From: Eriocheir sinensis
Taxonomy: Eukaryota; Arthropoda; Malacostraca; Decapoda; Varunidae
NCBI RefSeq assembly: GCF_024679095.1
Contig: NC_066509.1
Location: 21,655,924 to 21,719,923 of the forward strand
Length of the DNA stretch: 64,000 nucleotides
Direction of reading: 5' to 3'
The notes beneath the pieces are model-generated. The model did no database searches and had not been told where the DNA came from. It worked only from the letters and a program-made list of their open reading frames with translations. The position numbers and the translations under genes are program-made. Shown here in pieces: positions 25,976-37,506 of the stretch. Position 1 is the stretch's first letter; each line of letters starts with the position of its first letter.

Positions 25976-26555
25976 TGGCATCCACAAGTAGGTGAGTGTT
26001 GTCTCTACGTACTTTTGTGTAATATTATTTACTTGATGTTAAGTAACAGCTAAAGAGTGTATCTTACTTCCATTACATTTTGAAAGTTGTAACTTAAAAA
26101 GAACATGTAAAACAGCAGGTCCAAATTATAGTGTACTACATGTAGGTCTCTAAGAACATATGGTATGTAAGATGATATATATTCCTTTGTAATCTACGTC
26201 TCATATATTTGCTGTAATTGTTAACCAGTGATTAATTAGGCTATAATATAGCCTATTATTTGGCATAACAATACATTTTATATTACATCAGATTTTCAGT
26301 GGATTCAAATCGAGCTGATTCTACAAGTCTACCAACCCAGTCAGGCTAACTGACCTCTTAAGTATAGCTGACTCAAGTAATTCAGGAGAAGAGATTGTTA
26401 TCCCCATTTTACCCCCTGATAATGCTGCTGGTTCAATTACTGATGAGGATTCTGGTGACGAGGATGGAGGAGGAACTATGAACAACTTGCCCGGAAGTAG
26501 GATTCGAGCACCTGCTGCTTTGGATGATGAAAACCCTAGTGAGGATGAAGAATAT
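25976..26555 (+). pseudogene. piggyBac-like transposase, N-terminal part
   Basis: A candidate first exon begins ATGGCATCCACAAG at 25976, followed by GTGAGT and an AT-rich intron to an acceptor CAG near 26300. The second exon has a frame break and then reads EEIVIPILPPDNAAGSITDE, DSGDEDGG, NNLPGSRIRAP and the acidic ENPSEDEEY. LPP, DEDSGDED and NNLPGS are characteristic of the acidic N-terminus of piggyBac-derived transposases. The frame is cut by the Gypsy insertion after Tyr; rejoined across it, a few basic codons follow and then the frame is lost. No DDD catalytic domain is present. Confidence 0.78.
26551..26555. other. Target site duplication AATAT of the Gypsy element (left)
   Basis: AATAT directly precedes the LTR start TGTGGGG; the same five bases follow the other LTR at 39256-39260. 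Confidence 0.9.
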
Positions 26556-27100
26556 TGTGGGGTTCTTGAAAGATCTGGACTACCGAAAATCCCGTAAATT
26601 CTCAGCAATGAAAAAATATAAGATAAAATATCTGAAAATTGAGTGTTTCAGAGTCACAGCCCCTCCTAGTCACTTATTATATTTAATTCTGACCAGTCAC
26701 ATCTCTCATAGGACAAGCAAAGACAGATGAACCAGTTCTTAAGTTTATTTAAGCAACAAAGAAACTCGCTGGAAATTAAGAATAATTAATTAATACCAAG
26801 CACACAGCAACCTAGCTGTCTATCTTAAAACATTCTAGCAAAATAGATTACTTAGCTGTAGGTGGGAGAAAGCCAAGCCACACCTTGTCTTCCTCGTGGT
26901 CTGGAACCCTGGAGTCCTTCTTCAATCCTCTCTGCAACACGCCGTGCCCTCCTTACCTCCCACGTCTATCCTCACCTGAGTATACAGTCACTCTGGACTT
27001 GTGGATACTACAAGGCTGGAAAGACCACCACGATGAGCAACGTGGAGCGGGAGGACGTGAGGGACGTCTGCTCGTGATGAAGTCTGGGTGGGAGAAGATG

Positions 27101-27469
27101 TAGGCGGTGGGCTACATAGGCCCATCGTGCACCCCCCCCACAGCATAACGAAAGTGCATTTTTCTGAAGCTTTGGGATGTCCCCAATACCAAATGGAACT
27201 TTAACAGGAAAAATCTAGGGATGCAATAGGGGTAACTCTCATATGTTTTGAAGGTACCGTAAAAATACCACATCGGTGAGCGTAAAACAGTTCTTATTCA
27301 AAGCTGCCTCCTGAACTTACTTTTTTACACAATTAAGCATGTGACGTGTCATTTTAAAGGATTTTCATCAGTCTTCACTTTAGTATATAACAAAATACAA
27401 TATCTTAATTATATTTACGAATAATGTCACTAACACACATACCACCACAGTTTCCTTCGCAAAATCATA
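27101..27469 (+). repeat. Left terminal inverted repeat of the Academ-like element
   Basis: Reverse complement of 33036-33404 with only a handful of differences, for example cctcctgaactta here against cctcctgacctta. Includes a C-run (8 C) near 27130. Confidence 0.95.
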
Positions 27470-27809
27470 GCAAAATATATATGATAATGTTGGATAACAT
27501 TTCCTTCCATTCAGTGGGCAATATGAAAGTTATAAACTTCTTAAACTCATACATCTCTTCCAGTGACTCTCTTGAACAATAAATGTTATATCACAGATCT
27601 CAAAATTATGAAAATAATATGGTTCCTCACAGACATGCACAAGCCAACATAAATGTGTAGCTGTAGGTTATAATAAATGCGGTCCCACTATAGTATTTAA
27701 GGCAGAGCTAAATACAGTATATCAAACATAAATGTACTACATCTGCTAAAAAATGTTTTTCTTATATTATTAATAGTTTCTAGAATAGTTGACTACTTTT
27801 AATTCATTG
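27470..27809. other. AT-rich noncoding DNA inside the Academ-like element
   Basis: Lies between the left inverted repeat and the gene's stop codon; probably 3' UTR. No other feature seen. Confidence 0.6.
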
Positions 27810-30800
27810 TCACTCATCATCACTTTCTGATTCTATTATATTATTCCTGTGCTCACTTATGTAACCTATGTCAAAGTCACTATCTTCAGATTCACTTGCA
27901 TCTTCTTTTTCATTGATATTTCTCTTTGTAGTAACATCTACTAGCTCCTGGGGAAGCATTTTATTGTTGTACCACATTGGTTCCAGTCTGTTATCCACAC
28001 GTATCCATCCATGATCTTCAGGGTCTGGTATTTGTGGGTGCTGTATGTGGGACCGTTTCCAGATACCAACCTGATAATTCACGCGCTTGATGTGTTGCAA
28101 TAGAGATTCACGACACGGAGGAAGTGCACTCATGTCGATATTTGTTGTGGGAACAATACCATATGAGCAGAGATCAATGATCTTGGCATGGCGAACTGAA
28201 TCCACACTGGTAAGGCGATTCTTCCCATACATAGCACATGTGAATGCATCCAGCTCTTTGACCACATCTCTAGACACCATCCAAGTATCTCCCAACTTGG
28301 AGAGAGGGCCAGAGAAATTCAGTGCTTTATGCATAACTTTGATTGGCTTGACTTTTCCAATCCTTAAAACAACTGGTCGAATCGCATCCTGAATATGCAT
28401 GCAGTGCCAACAGTGCTGTACAATGCTCTGAACCTAATTCTGCAGCAAGTTCTCCAATGTTTATCAGTCTTTGCTTATTGCCTGTCCCTGTTTCGAACAA
28501 AATTTTGATGCCCTTCAACTGAGATGCATAGTGCAACAAAATGAAGAATATGTCTGTGTCAGGGCTCTTCACTCGGCAATTATGATATCCTTTGGTCTTT
28601 GCATAGTTACAATAGAGTATTACACGTGTATCTGTTTCTTCTTGTGAGGAGTGGAGTATGTCTATTGTTTTCCTTTCAGTGGTGATTCCATCTACTGATG
28701 TCAAGAGATAAGCAGAACCTTCAGATATGATTGTGACCTCTCGACCTTTTAATTTTGGCGCATATTCATCCTTGGTCCATTCTTTGACAAGAAGATCAAT
28801 GAGTTGTTTTTTTATTGTCATCGTTGGCAAGAAACATTTTCCAGTCTGGCGGCTTTCTGGTGCTAGCACCCTTTACAATGAGCTTCTCAGTAGTTCCCCT
28901 ACGCTGCCTCTCCATTGTCTTGATGGAACTTGGGTGGTAGGAATCAGTGCTGAAAATTACATCGCCTTTTCCCATCATATTGAATATCTTCCCTGATATG
29001 AGCCTGAAGTTGGTAGGAATTTCTTTCATACAGTAGAAGACAGCATTTCCATCATGGATTACCAGGGTGTCTTTGATTGGTGGGGGTTCATCGTTGGGAA
29101 CATCCTTCGCTACATGATGGAAAGCCTTTGATTTGTCAGTTTTGGCAAAGAAACCATCTGCAGTTGCCAAACTATATGGCACAGGAGTCAAGGGATATTT
29201 CATCAACATTGGTAGGTCCAATTTGATATTTTGTTCCTGGCATTTCACGAATAACTGGAATACAAAGTTGGATTGTTGTTTGTATTGAACCACCTTGTTT
29301 TGGCTGTTGGTAACTTTGGCTGTTTTTTCATAGCTTCAAGTGTCTTTAGTTTCAGTCGCTGGACAGGTTGAAAGAAATCTATTCCTTGTTGAAGGCGGCT
29401 GGAGATAAATTCTGCCTTGGCTTCAGCACCAACTGATTCTGCCTTCAGCACATCTCTAGTTATGTCTGTTGATGCAGTAGCACCAGAGGACAGAATTACT
29501 AGATCGTTGGTCTCCATGTTGAAAGGGTTCAGGAAGCTCTGGATCGAGAGTTTTACTTTCTCTACGGCCTTCTCACTCCTCTCTTGATTCCAGCAAGCTT
29601 GATGTCTCGGTGTTGGTTTTCTGCACTACCACAAACCATTCCAGCAACCTGCAAAGTGGCATTGACATACTGGGATCGTGCATGTGTTGACCGGACCCAT
29701 CTTTGATATGTACTGAAGTTGGTGAGAAGGCCAGACACACCTACAGCACCACCACCTCGAGACTTGGCATGTCTCATGAAAGTCTCCTCCATAGTTTTGT
29801 CGACATCACACCGATTTCCAGGTATCATGGAGCGGCTACACTGAATGCTCCTAGTCTCAGAAGATCCACAGCACCTGGATGTGAAGCATCCAAGTTGGCA
29901 AGGAACACGCCAAAGTAAGTGAGATATCTTGCATAGTTCTGTCCACCAAAACTGAAGAACAGGTCTGCCATTTTGTACATGGACTGTGCATAGAGGTAGA
30001 AGTTATTATCCTTCACGGATTCTTGCAGAGATAATACAAGCCAAATGTGATCCATATAGGATATCCACAACTGTGCAGTTTTGCCTATCACTCCTTCCAA
30101 TACATTCTGACGAAATTCCATGTATCCATCTATATATTTCTTCAGCCCTTCATCTCTGAGAGCTTTGCTGTGAGAGTGCAAGGATGATACACAAGATCGT
30201 TGAGTATTCTGTGAGAATCTTCTGGTAGAGAGTTACATTCCGTTGGAGATATTTCTTGATATTTCTCAAGCAATAGCTGTTCAAGACCTTCAAGTACGGC
30301 CTTGTGGCAGAACATGGCCCTGTCATAGTTTTTGCCTTTAAGAACCCCATCTAATGATCCGGAGACAATCAAACCTGCTTCGAATAGAACATCAGACAGA
30401 CCTGAACCTGCCATCTTTTTCTCCACCATCTTCAGGTAAGCACACGTAACATGGAATGTACCAATCATCACAATGTGTCTCTCGTACTCTGTCGGGTTAT
30501 TCCAAACTAATGGGTAAGCCTTCATGCATACCCCTAGATCAAATGTTGTCACTACGTACTTTTGTCCAACCTCATCTGTTGCCTGTTCTGCACATTTCAA
30601 GCACTCTTTGACAGTCTTGTATTCTGTTATGGGTTTCGGAATCACTGGATAGTAGTCAATGACTGTTATCTGTTGAGGTTTCTTTCCTGTCTGAGACAGG
30701 AAACCCGACCAGGCAGGAACTATATGTCCACTTTTGTACACAGTTCTGGCAATGACCCAAAGCATTTGTCTTCGGGTAGAGTTCATTAGTGCAGTAGCCC

Positions 30801-32952
30801 CTTCTGGATAATGCAGCTGGTTTATGTGCAGCCGTGGATCTTTTCTCATTGTCACATAGCAGTCCGGTAATTCAGGTTCCTTGAGTTCCAGGGACCTACG
30901 ACCAGTCTTTGGGACACACGGTAATTCCCTGTGAGTCCCTTCTGCACCAGATACTTCCTGTAGCATTATGCCATGTGCTGTGTGAACTGAACCACCGCCA
31001 GTCATATCGTTGATTAACATGTCAAAATTATCAAACTCTGAATGGAACAGGGACAGTGGACCAGGATTCCGGACAATCTGGTTAGTCAGCAACGTAGAGG
31101 AATCTTCAACACACTGTGCTATAGCAGTTTCCAGCTCCAGTGAGAAGGCATAATTCTCTGAGTGACCAAACCTGCCGAAATACAAAGTAAAACAAATGTA
31201 TGAATTTGGTAGAATGGAACTAGTTTAAGAGAATAAATTGTCAGTTACTATAGGTCATTCAAAGTACACAGGGTTGCTGAGTAAATAGTACGTTGAATTT
31301 CTACACTATCTCCTTGGGCAATATATAAGCAACAATACCAATGTTAAAATGTCAAATTCTACATAGTATTGATGCGAACCTGTTCAGCATGGTGACGAGA
31401 CGCTCACTTCTGAACATATGTCGCAGAGTCAAACACATCAAAACATGCTTAGGGAGCTTCCATTCACTGTTGGTGGCTGCTCTACAGATATCCTGAGCAA
31501 TGGATGACACTAATCGCTTGGATTTTTCAGTTCTTGGGGACGATGCACCATATAGCATGTTAGACAATAATTTTTCTAAAGATGAAGGCAAACCAATGTC
31601 TGAGTTGATTAGAGATTGGGCAGTTGGTGGCCACATCAACTCTGCAGAATTCTTGAAAGCGTTCAGGATGTCCTGCAAAATATTTCCATCGTATGTGAAA
31701 TCTACATGTTTTTGTTTTCAAAATACTGTGATTCTACCTGTTATTTTAAGTATTTAGTCACTCATTTTCTCAAACCTCAAAATTTAAAACATTCAGTATA
31801 TGTGATATTTATAATATGTATTTTTCTATTCAAATTATTGTTGATGTAATACATATTTGCAGCATTACATGTTTAATATATGTAATAATCATACATCTTA
31901 GATAATCAATATAACACGGAAAAATTTTTTTTTTTTTTTGTCAATATACCTGATGTAGACGAGCTCCAGCTGTTTCAATCACGTCTTTGCTGCCCAGTTC
32001 ATATGCATATTTCATGACTTGGTTGATTTGAACATTGCTGTTGTACAGGATATATGAATGAAATTGTCCCAAGGGGCAGAATGATAAGTGACTTCCATAA
32101 TGCTTCTCCAGTTTTGTTTTCAAGTTTTCACTACGGAAGTTAGGATTTTTATGATCTGAGTTCTCCAGAGTATGTCTATGTGTCACATAAATTTTTTAAC
32201 ATCAAAATGTTCCGTTGCTTCAGCACCACATCATCAACAATTTTACAAACACTCGCAAATGCATTAGCATGAGCTTCAACCATCGATTCTTGCTTCTCTT
32301 TCTTTTCTTTGTCAGGATTTCTCCATTTTATGGGATCTTGGCAATACTTGGCATGGCATGACCTGTGATATTTGGCTCCGCAAGCATACATGTCAACTCC
32401 TCTTATTCTGGTTAGTAGCTTTTGGTCGTTTCTCTTCTCTGCTAAATCCTTTATAAACTTGCCGCCGTCCCGATCGAAGACTGACATCCCTTCGGTGGTC
32501 CAGGTTCCTCCACTCTTAATCTTTCTGCGACCTTCATTGTTACAGAAGATACAATCTGGTTTGAATTGAGTGCTGTCTCTTGAAGATTTCTTGCGACTAG
32601 ACCTGGAAGTTGAAGACACTTCAGTGTCAACTACTTGAATGTCCAGACGATGTAGATTGGCGCAGAATCTCTGATAACAGATTTGATGGTATCCATGTTT
32701 ATCATTTAATATATCAGGAATTAGTTCACATGTTGACTCCATACGATATGGGGAATCTATAGGCTGTGCAAGGCGTCTCCTTTTGATATCCTGTAGTCTT
32801 AGCAATCTAGATTGAGGATCTGATACAGTGGAGAATGGCTTTATCGCTCCATATTTTTGTCCCTCCATATGAAGCACACAGACAATCTCAGCATCATCAG
32901 CATTTGATATATTCCTCTTGGAGTGAGGGTGTTCATTCTTCAGTGCCATCAT
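27810..32952 (-). pseudogene. Academ-like transposase/XPG nuclease gene, two introns, several frameshifts
   Basis: Candidate start ATG at 32952, although an acceptor-like CAG just upstream leaves room for an earlier exon. N-terminus: two Cys/His units (CELIPD...HQICYQRFC and CIFC...YACGAKYHRSCHAKYC). Intron 1 is 31949-31673 and intron 2 is 31379-31172; both are GT-AG and restore the frame (HQ/DILNAF and MLNRF/GHSENY). A candidate DDE triad is EFDNFD, VTTFDLG and LFEAGLI. The middle contains KYPLTPVPYSLATADG. The C-terminus has KSPDTDIFFILLHYA and YSGCDSTSCF, recalling the acidic and GCD motifs of XPG/FEN1 nucleases, then GKVKPIKV, LPPCRESLLQHIKRVNYQ and an acidic tail. Frame breaks lie near 32185, 30180, 29830, 29570, 29285, 28810 and 28375, some in homopolymers, so decay and sequencing error are both possible. 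Confidence 0.8.
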
Positions 32953-33035
32953 GTAACTAGCTCTCTCTATCAAACTGAAAATATAGTAAAAAGTTTACAA
33001 GAATTGTGTATGTAAAATATTATTCAATATTTTTT

Positions 33036-33404
33036 TATGATTGTGCTAAGGAAACTGTGGTGGTACGTGTGTTAGTGATATTATTCGTAAATATAATTAA
33101 GATATTGTATTTTGTTATATACTAAAGTGAAGACTGATGAAAATCCTTTAAAATGACACGTCACATGCTTAATTGTGTAAAAAAGTAAGGTCAGGAGGCA
33201 GCTTTGAATAAGAACTGTTTTACGCTCACCGATGTGGTATTTTTACGGTACCTTCAAAACATATGAGAGTTACCCCTATTGCATCCCTAGATTTTTCCTG
33301 TTAAAGTTCCATTTGGTATTGGGGACATCCCAAAGCTTCAGAAAAATGCACTTTCGTTATGCTGTGGGGGGGGTGCACGATGGGCCTATGTAGCCCACCG
33401 CCTA
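33036..33404 (-). repeat. Right terminal inverted repeat of the Academ-like element
   Basis: Mirror of 27101-27469, including the G-run (8 G) near 33366. Confidence 0.95.
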
Positions 33405-33684
33405 ATGGAAGATGGCGGCGGGGCCGACAATGCTCCGCTCCCCGGCCGGGGTTAAGATGCCAGATCTCGCCATACTGACATCTCGTTTTCTGTGTAACAC
33501 TTACACTAAACGCCCTACGGCTATGGATGTATTATTTATTAATAACCTAACACATGCACTAGGTAAATAGTGGGTCATGCATCCCACATATAGCTCAGCT
33601 TTGGCAGTAATAACCAAATGATTTGAATAAGGTCCTGTTTCCCGCCTGCCTGGTTTTACTTCCTGAATAATGAAATCATGACTT

Positions 33685-33701
33685 TTCGTTCCCCCTTTAA
33701 G
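33685..33701 (-). promoter_or_regulatory. Polypurine tract of the Gypsy element
   Basis: On the minus strand AAAGGGGGAACGAAAAG lies directly before the 3' LTR, the expected site and composition for the plus-strand DNA primer. Confidence 0.75.
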
Positions 33702-34314
33702 AAAACTTTTGTCTTCAGAGAAAAGTTTTTTGACTGTGATAAGCTGCCAACACTGGTAACAAGCCCTACACCTGCACCTACAGAGTAGCATGTTCCTGAC
33801 AGTACTTTCTCACACTTTTTCACACAATCTCTCATACTGTGGTGTATGTCAGTTAACCTCTGCTCAGGTAATTGACGGTTCGCCTGTGAGTGAAAAACCT
33901 CAACATTTACGTTACTACTCAAACTAGAGGGAACACTCCATAGCGAGACGCCAGTATCTTTTAGAGCGGACTTGGCGAACTTTGCCACATTTATTCATAA
34001 AATGTAAATGGTGTTATGTAAGTATACATAGTGTAGGTGGGACAGATGTGAAATAGCTGTAGGTAGGTGTAAATATGGTGTAACTTATTGTATACATTCC
34101 TGGCTATATGCCTAATTGTTCCTACATTATCATACCATGCACCATATCATGCAACTTAAATTTTAAGCATGCCGCAAAACTCTCCGCCAACCATCCTCGA
34201 ACCCACCTAATCTGAACACTTTCGTCACTTGGTTCCTCGACTCAGCTGAATCTTAAGGTCCCAAGATCCGTATATAAATTCTCCGAGCCACCTAACCTGT
34301 CAACTTTGATCATC
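33702..34314 (-). other. Gypsy 3' untranslated region
   Basis: About 600 bp between the RNase H stop and the polypurine tract. Short open frames exist but no env-like protein, signal peptide or membrane segment was recognised. Confidence 0.6.
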
Positions 34315-37300
34315 TTAATCTGCTACCAGACGCGACAAGAAGTCAGCCCCAACGTTGACTTGTCCTTTTATGTAGTTTACAGTGAAATGAAACTGCTGGA
34401 GATACAACGCCCCGCGCATCAGACGTGCATTTGCGTTCTTAGAAGTTTTCAAACTGGCTAGAGGCATATGATCAGTTTCGAGAACGAATTGGTCGCCATA
34501 TAGGTAAACGTAATATTTCTTGATTCCCTCTACTACTGCAATGAGCTCCTTTTCTACCGCAGATTAGTTTCTCTCAGCTGGACGCAACTTCCTGCTGTAA
34601 TAACTTACAGGAAACACCTGATTATTACTCTCTTGCATCAACACGGCACCAATGCCCTCCTGTGATGCATCGGTACGCAGAATGAACTGCTTATTGAAAT
34701 CAGGCAACTGCAAAATGGGCTCTTTGCATAACATGCTCTTAAGTGTCGCGAAGGCCTCTTGAGCGCCTGTCCATAGTACCTTATTGGGTGCATGTTTTCT
34801 CAACAATTCATGCAGAGGGGCAGCAATGACAGCGCAATTGGGGATATAATCCCGGGAATATCCAGCTAAGCCCAAGAATGACTTTACCTGAGTTTTGGTC
34901 TGAGGACGTGGAGCATTTCTAACTTTTTCTTTTTTATCCATCTGGCACCCATACTGTCCTTCACCAATGACATGTCCTAAGAATGGCACCTCTTCGTGCC
35001 CAATCAAGCACTTACTGGGCTTAATGGTCAGGTTGTAGCGCTCAAGCCGCTCCAACACCAACCTGAGGGTCTCTAGATGCTGCCTGAATGTGGGTGAGTG
35101 AATTAATACGTCATCCATGAAAAGCTCCACTCCTTCCATACCTCTCATGACCTCGGGCATGACTTTGTTAAAAGCTGCTGGTGAGTTGGTCATCCCGAAG
35201 GATAAGGCTTTGTACTGACACAGGCCCCCAGGTGTACTAAAAGCTGTCACCTTACAACTTTTCTTACTCAGAGGAATCTGGAAAAATCTTTTCGTCAGGT
35301 CTATCTTAGAAAAAATTCTAGATTCAGCCTAAGTAGCAAATATGGCTTGCGGATCAGACATTGGTTCAGTGTCTACGCGCGTCACTGCGTTTACTTTTCG
35401 ATAATCTACGCAAATCCTAATTCCTCCTTCTTTCTTCCTTATGACTATCATGGGCATGCAGTAGGGGGAATTTGATCTCTATGATACCCGCGGCCTCCAT
35501 TTCATTGATTTTGCTTTTTACGGCGTCTATCAGTCTTTGTCTTTGTCTTTGTCAACTCAATTCAATGCTCTGGTACCCGAGCAATCTTGGGTTTGCCCGA
35601 AAAAAAACTCTGCATAACCCTCTAGCAACGATGCTAATTGTTCCCTCTCCTCTGGGGCTAACTTTTCTCCCAACGTCACGTCATGCACTGACTCTGTCTG
35701 TCTAGAAGATACAGTGAGAGGAGTCTCGCCGTCCCCATCATCCTGTATTACTACTGCCGTTCCTACATCTACGGTCTGAGGTTGAGAATAGTGAGCTTTA
35801 ACTAACTCTAGACACCTCACCTTCTCTTCATCATTCTCACTTTCTCGCAAGCAACCTGCGGCTGCATCTGGCCGGTAGTATTGTTTCAACATGTTGATAT
35901 GGAGCCGTTTTGGGTGTCCATCAACCAGGAGAATATAATTAAGGTCATTAACCTTCTCCTGAACCTCGTAAGGTCCCTTCCACTGAGCTAACAGCTTGTT
36001 GCTCGCTGTGGGAAGCAAAACTAGGCACTGTTCTCCTACACTGAGCTTACGCAACTTTGCCTTCCTGTCGTAGTAACTTTTCAGTACTTGTTTTGCTTTG
36101 AGTAACTCATCCTTAGCAATGTTACAGGTCTCTCTTAGCCTGTCACCTAAATCTAAGACGTACTGGTATGTGGTCTTGACCTCCGGGTCCGGTATATTGT
36201 CATCCCACAGCTCTCTCAGTAACTGAAGCGGACCTCTAACCGACCTACCATACATTAGCTCAAACGGGGAGAACCTGGTGGAGCTCTGTGGCGCTTCTCT
36301 GTACGCGAACAACAAAGGAGCCAGGTACCTAGGCCATTCCTTGGGTTGTTCGGCAGCCATGCGTTTAAGCATTTTCTTAAGTGTGCCGTTAAAACGTTCA
36401 CACAGTCCATTCCCCATGGGATGGTAGGGCGTGGTATGTAACCCTTTGCACGCTAGCAGACGTAATACTTCTTCCATCATCCCTGAGGTGAACTGAGTAC
36501 CCCGATCACTCAGTATTTGTCTGGGTATACCTACTCGGCAAAATATAGTCATGAGAGCTTCAGCCACAGTTTGCGTCTCTATATTCTTTAGCGGTACTGC
36601 TTCTGCCCAACGCGTGGCAAAATCTACAAGGGTAAGCATATACCGAGAGCCATCGCTGGCTCGGGGCTCGATCGGCCCAACCAAATATACCGCTACTCTT
36701 TCAAAGGGAGAGTCAATAATGGGCAGTGGCTGTAAGGGAACTAGCTTTACCCTACCCCTATCTATAGTCTTTTGACAAACATCGCACGACCTCACGAATC
36801 TAGCTACCTCCTGGCCTATCCCTGGCCAATAAAAATATGCTTGTACGCGAGCGAGTGTCTTGGTTCTCCCCATGTGACCGCCTAGAGTAGTACTGTGACC
36901 TAACTTGAGAACAGCCATGATGCGGTTGTCGTTCAGCTGAATGACACTGTTTTCCTGCAAACGTTTGCGTAAGCCGTGCAGGGTGTCGTCTCTCTCCACC
37001 TCCTTCCTTACGTCCTCGCTGTTAGTTAGATCTCCAAGAGGGCTAACAGTACTCTTACGCTTAGCAGCTGCTCGGGTCACTACTGCTGCACCAAACTGAG
37101 GCTCACCTTCTCCTTGTACCCTTTCACTTTCTCCAAAATCCTCTGGATCCAACACCGCGTTAGGTGTTTGAGTGACGGCATTTTTACTCACCCCGTTAGT
37201 AGCTCCGGGAATGTTGCCAATCACTAAATCACAGAGCGGTGTTTCGAGTGTCACCGCCATGATCCAGCCTGTGTAATAGGGTGACTTGACTTTTATCTTC

Positions 37301-37506
37301 ACTTCAGGAGTTATCACTGGCGCGCTATTCAACAGACATATTTTTCTACGTTTGCCTGTGAATTCATGGCTCCAAGCTAAGCTGTGCTTCAGTGTACAAA
37401 TGGTAGAACCACTATCCCTCATCACCGTAACCTCTCGGTCTCCTACCCAACCTTTACTCAAATTCAACCAATCATCGTACTGATTTGTTGCAGTTCCGGC
37501 CACTAG
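34315..37506 (-). pseudogene. Gypsy pol: protease, integrase, reverse transcriptase, RNase H
   Basis: The frame follows the gag stop directly. Protease: MRDSGSTICTL. Integrase: zinc domain HSTTLGGHMGR...CDVCQ, then a core whose first catalytic position reads VAVYLVGPI (Tyr for Asp), with LSDRGTQFTSG and NGLCERFNGTLKK retaining the second Asp and Glu, and a C-terminal LLAQWKGPYEVQEKV. This frame is open from 37506 to 35557. RT follows: ICVDYRKVNAV, KIDLTKRFFQIPL, FGMTNSPAAFNKVM and FMDDVLIHS (active site). RNase H: RTDASQEGIGAVL, then TAA at about 34564 where Tyr is usual, AVEKELIAVVEG and ETDHMPL, ending at 34315. Further breaks lie at about 35330-35560. Inactive. Confidence 0.92.

Larger units (their letters stand above)
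27101..33404 (-). mobile_element. Academ-like DNA transposon with XPG-type nuclease, 6.3 kb
   Basis: Bounded by 369-bp near-identical terminal inverted repeats starting TAGGCGGTGGGCTACATAGG. One gene on the minus strand fills the interior. It encodes a Cys-rich N-terminus, a candidate DDE core and a C-terminal XPG/FEN1-like nuclease region. As I recall the family, Academ transposons have long inverted repeats, 3-4-bp duplications and, in the AcademX lineage, an XPG nuclease; all three features fit. The arms differ at only a few positions, so insertion looks recent relative to the LTR it sits in. Confidence 0.78.
27098..33407. other. Target site duplication ATG flanking the Academ-like element
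   Basis: ATG at 27098-27100 and ATG at 33405-33407 flank TAGGCGG...CCGCCTA. A TA duplication with termini GGCGG is an equally parsimonious reading, because the terminal TA is shared. Confidence 0.65.
26556..33683 (-). repeat. 3' LTR of the Gypsy element, split by the Academ-like insertion
   Basis: Parts 26556-27100 and 33405-33683 (about 825 bp together) match the 5' LTR at both ends. The middle of this LTR (about 26910-27100 plus 33405-33475) is missing from the 5' LTR, where the sequence jumps from ccttgtct to cgcctactgacatc. Matching stretches differ by a few per cent by eye. Confidence 0.88.

Noticed and set aside
31500..31849. Plus-strand frames inside the Academ-like element
   Set aside because: They are antisense to the minus-strand exon and its intron; the minus strand carries the recognisable protein and splice sites.
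33702..34314. Possible env-like gene after pol
   Set aside because: The short frames lack a signal peptide, cleavage site or transmembrane segment; treated as 3' UTR.
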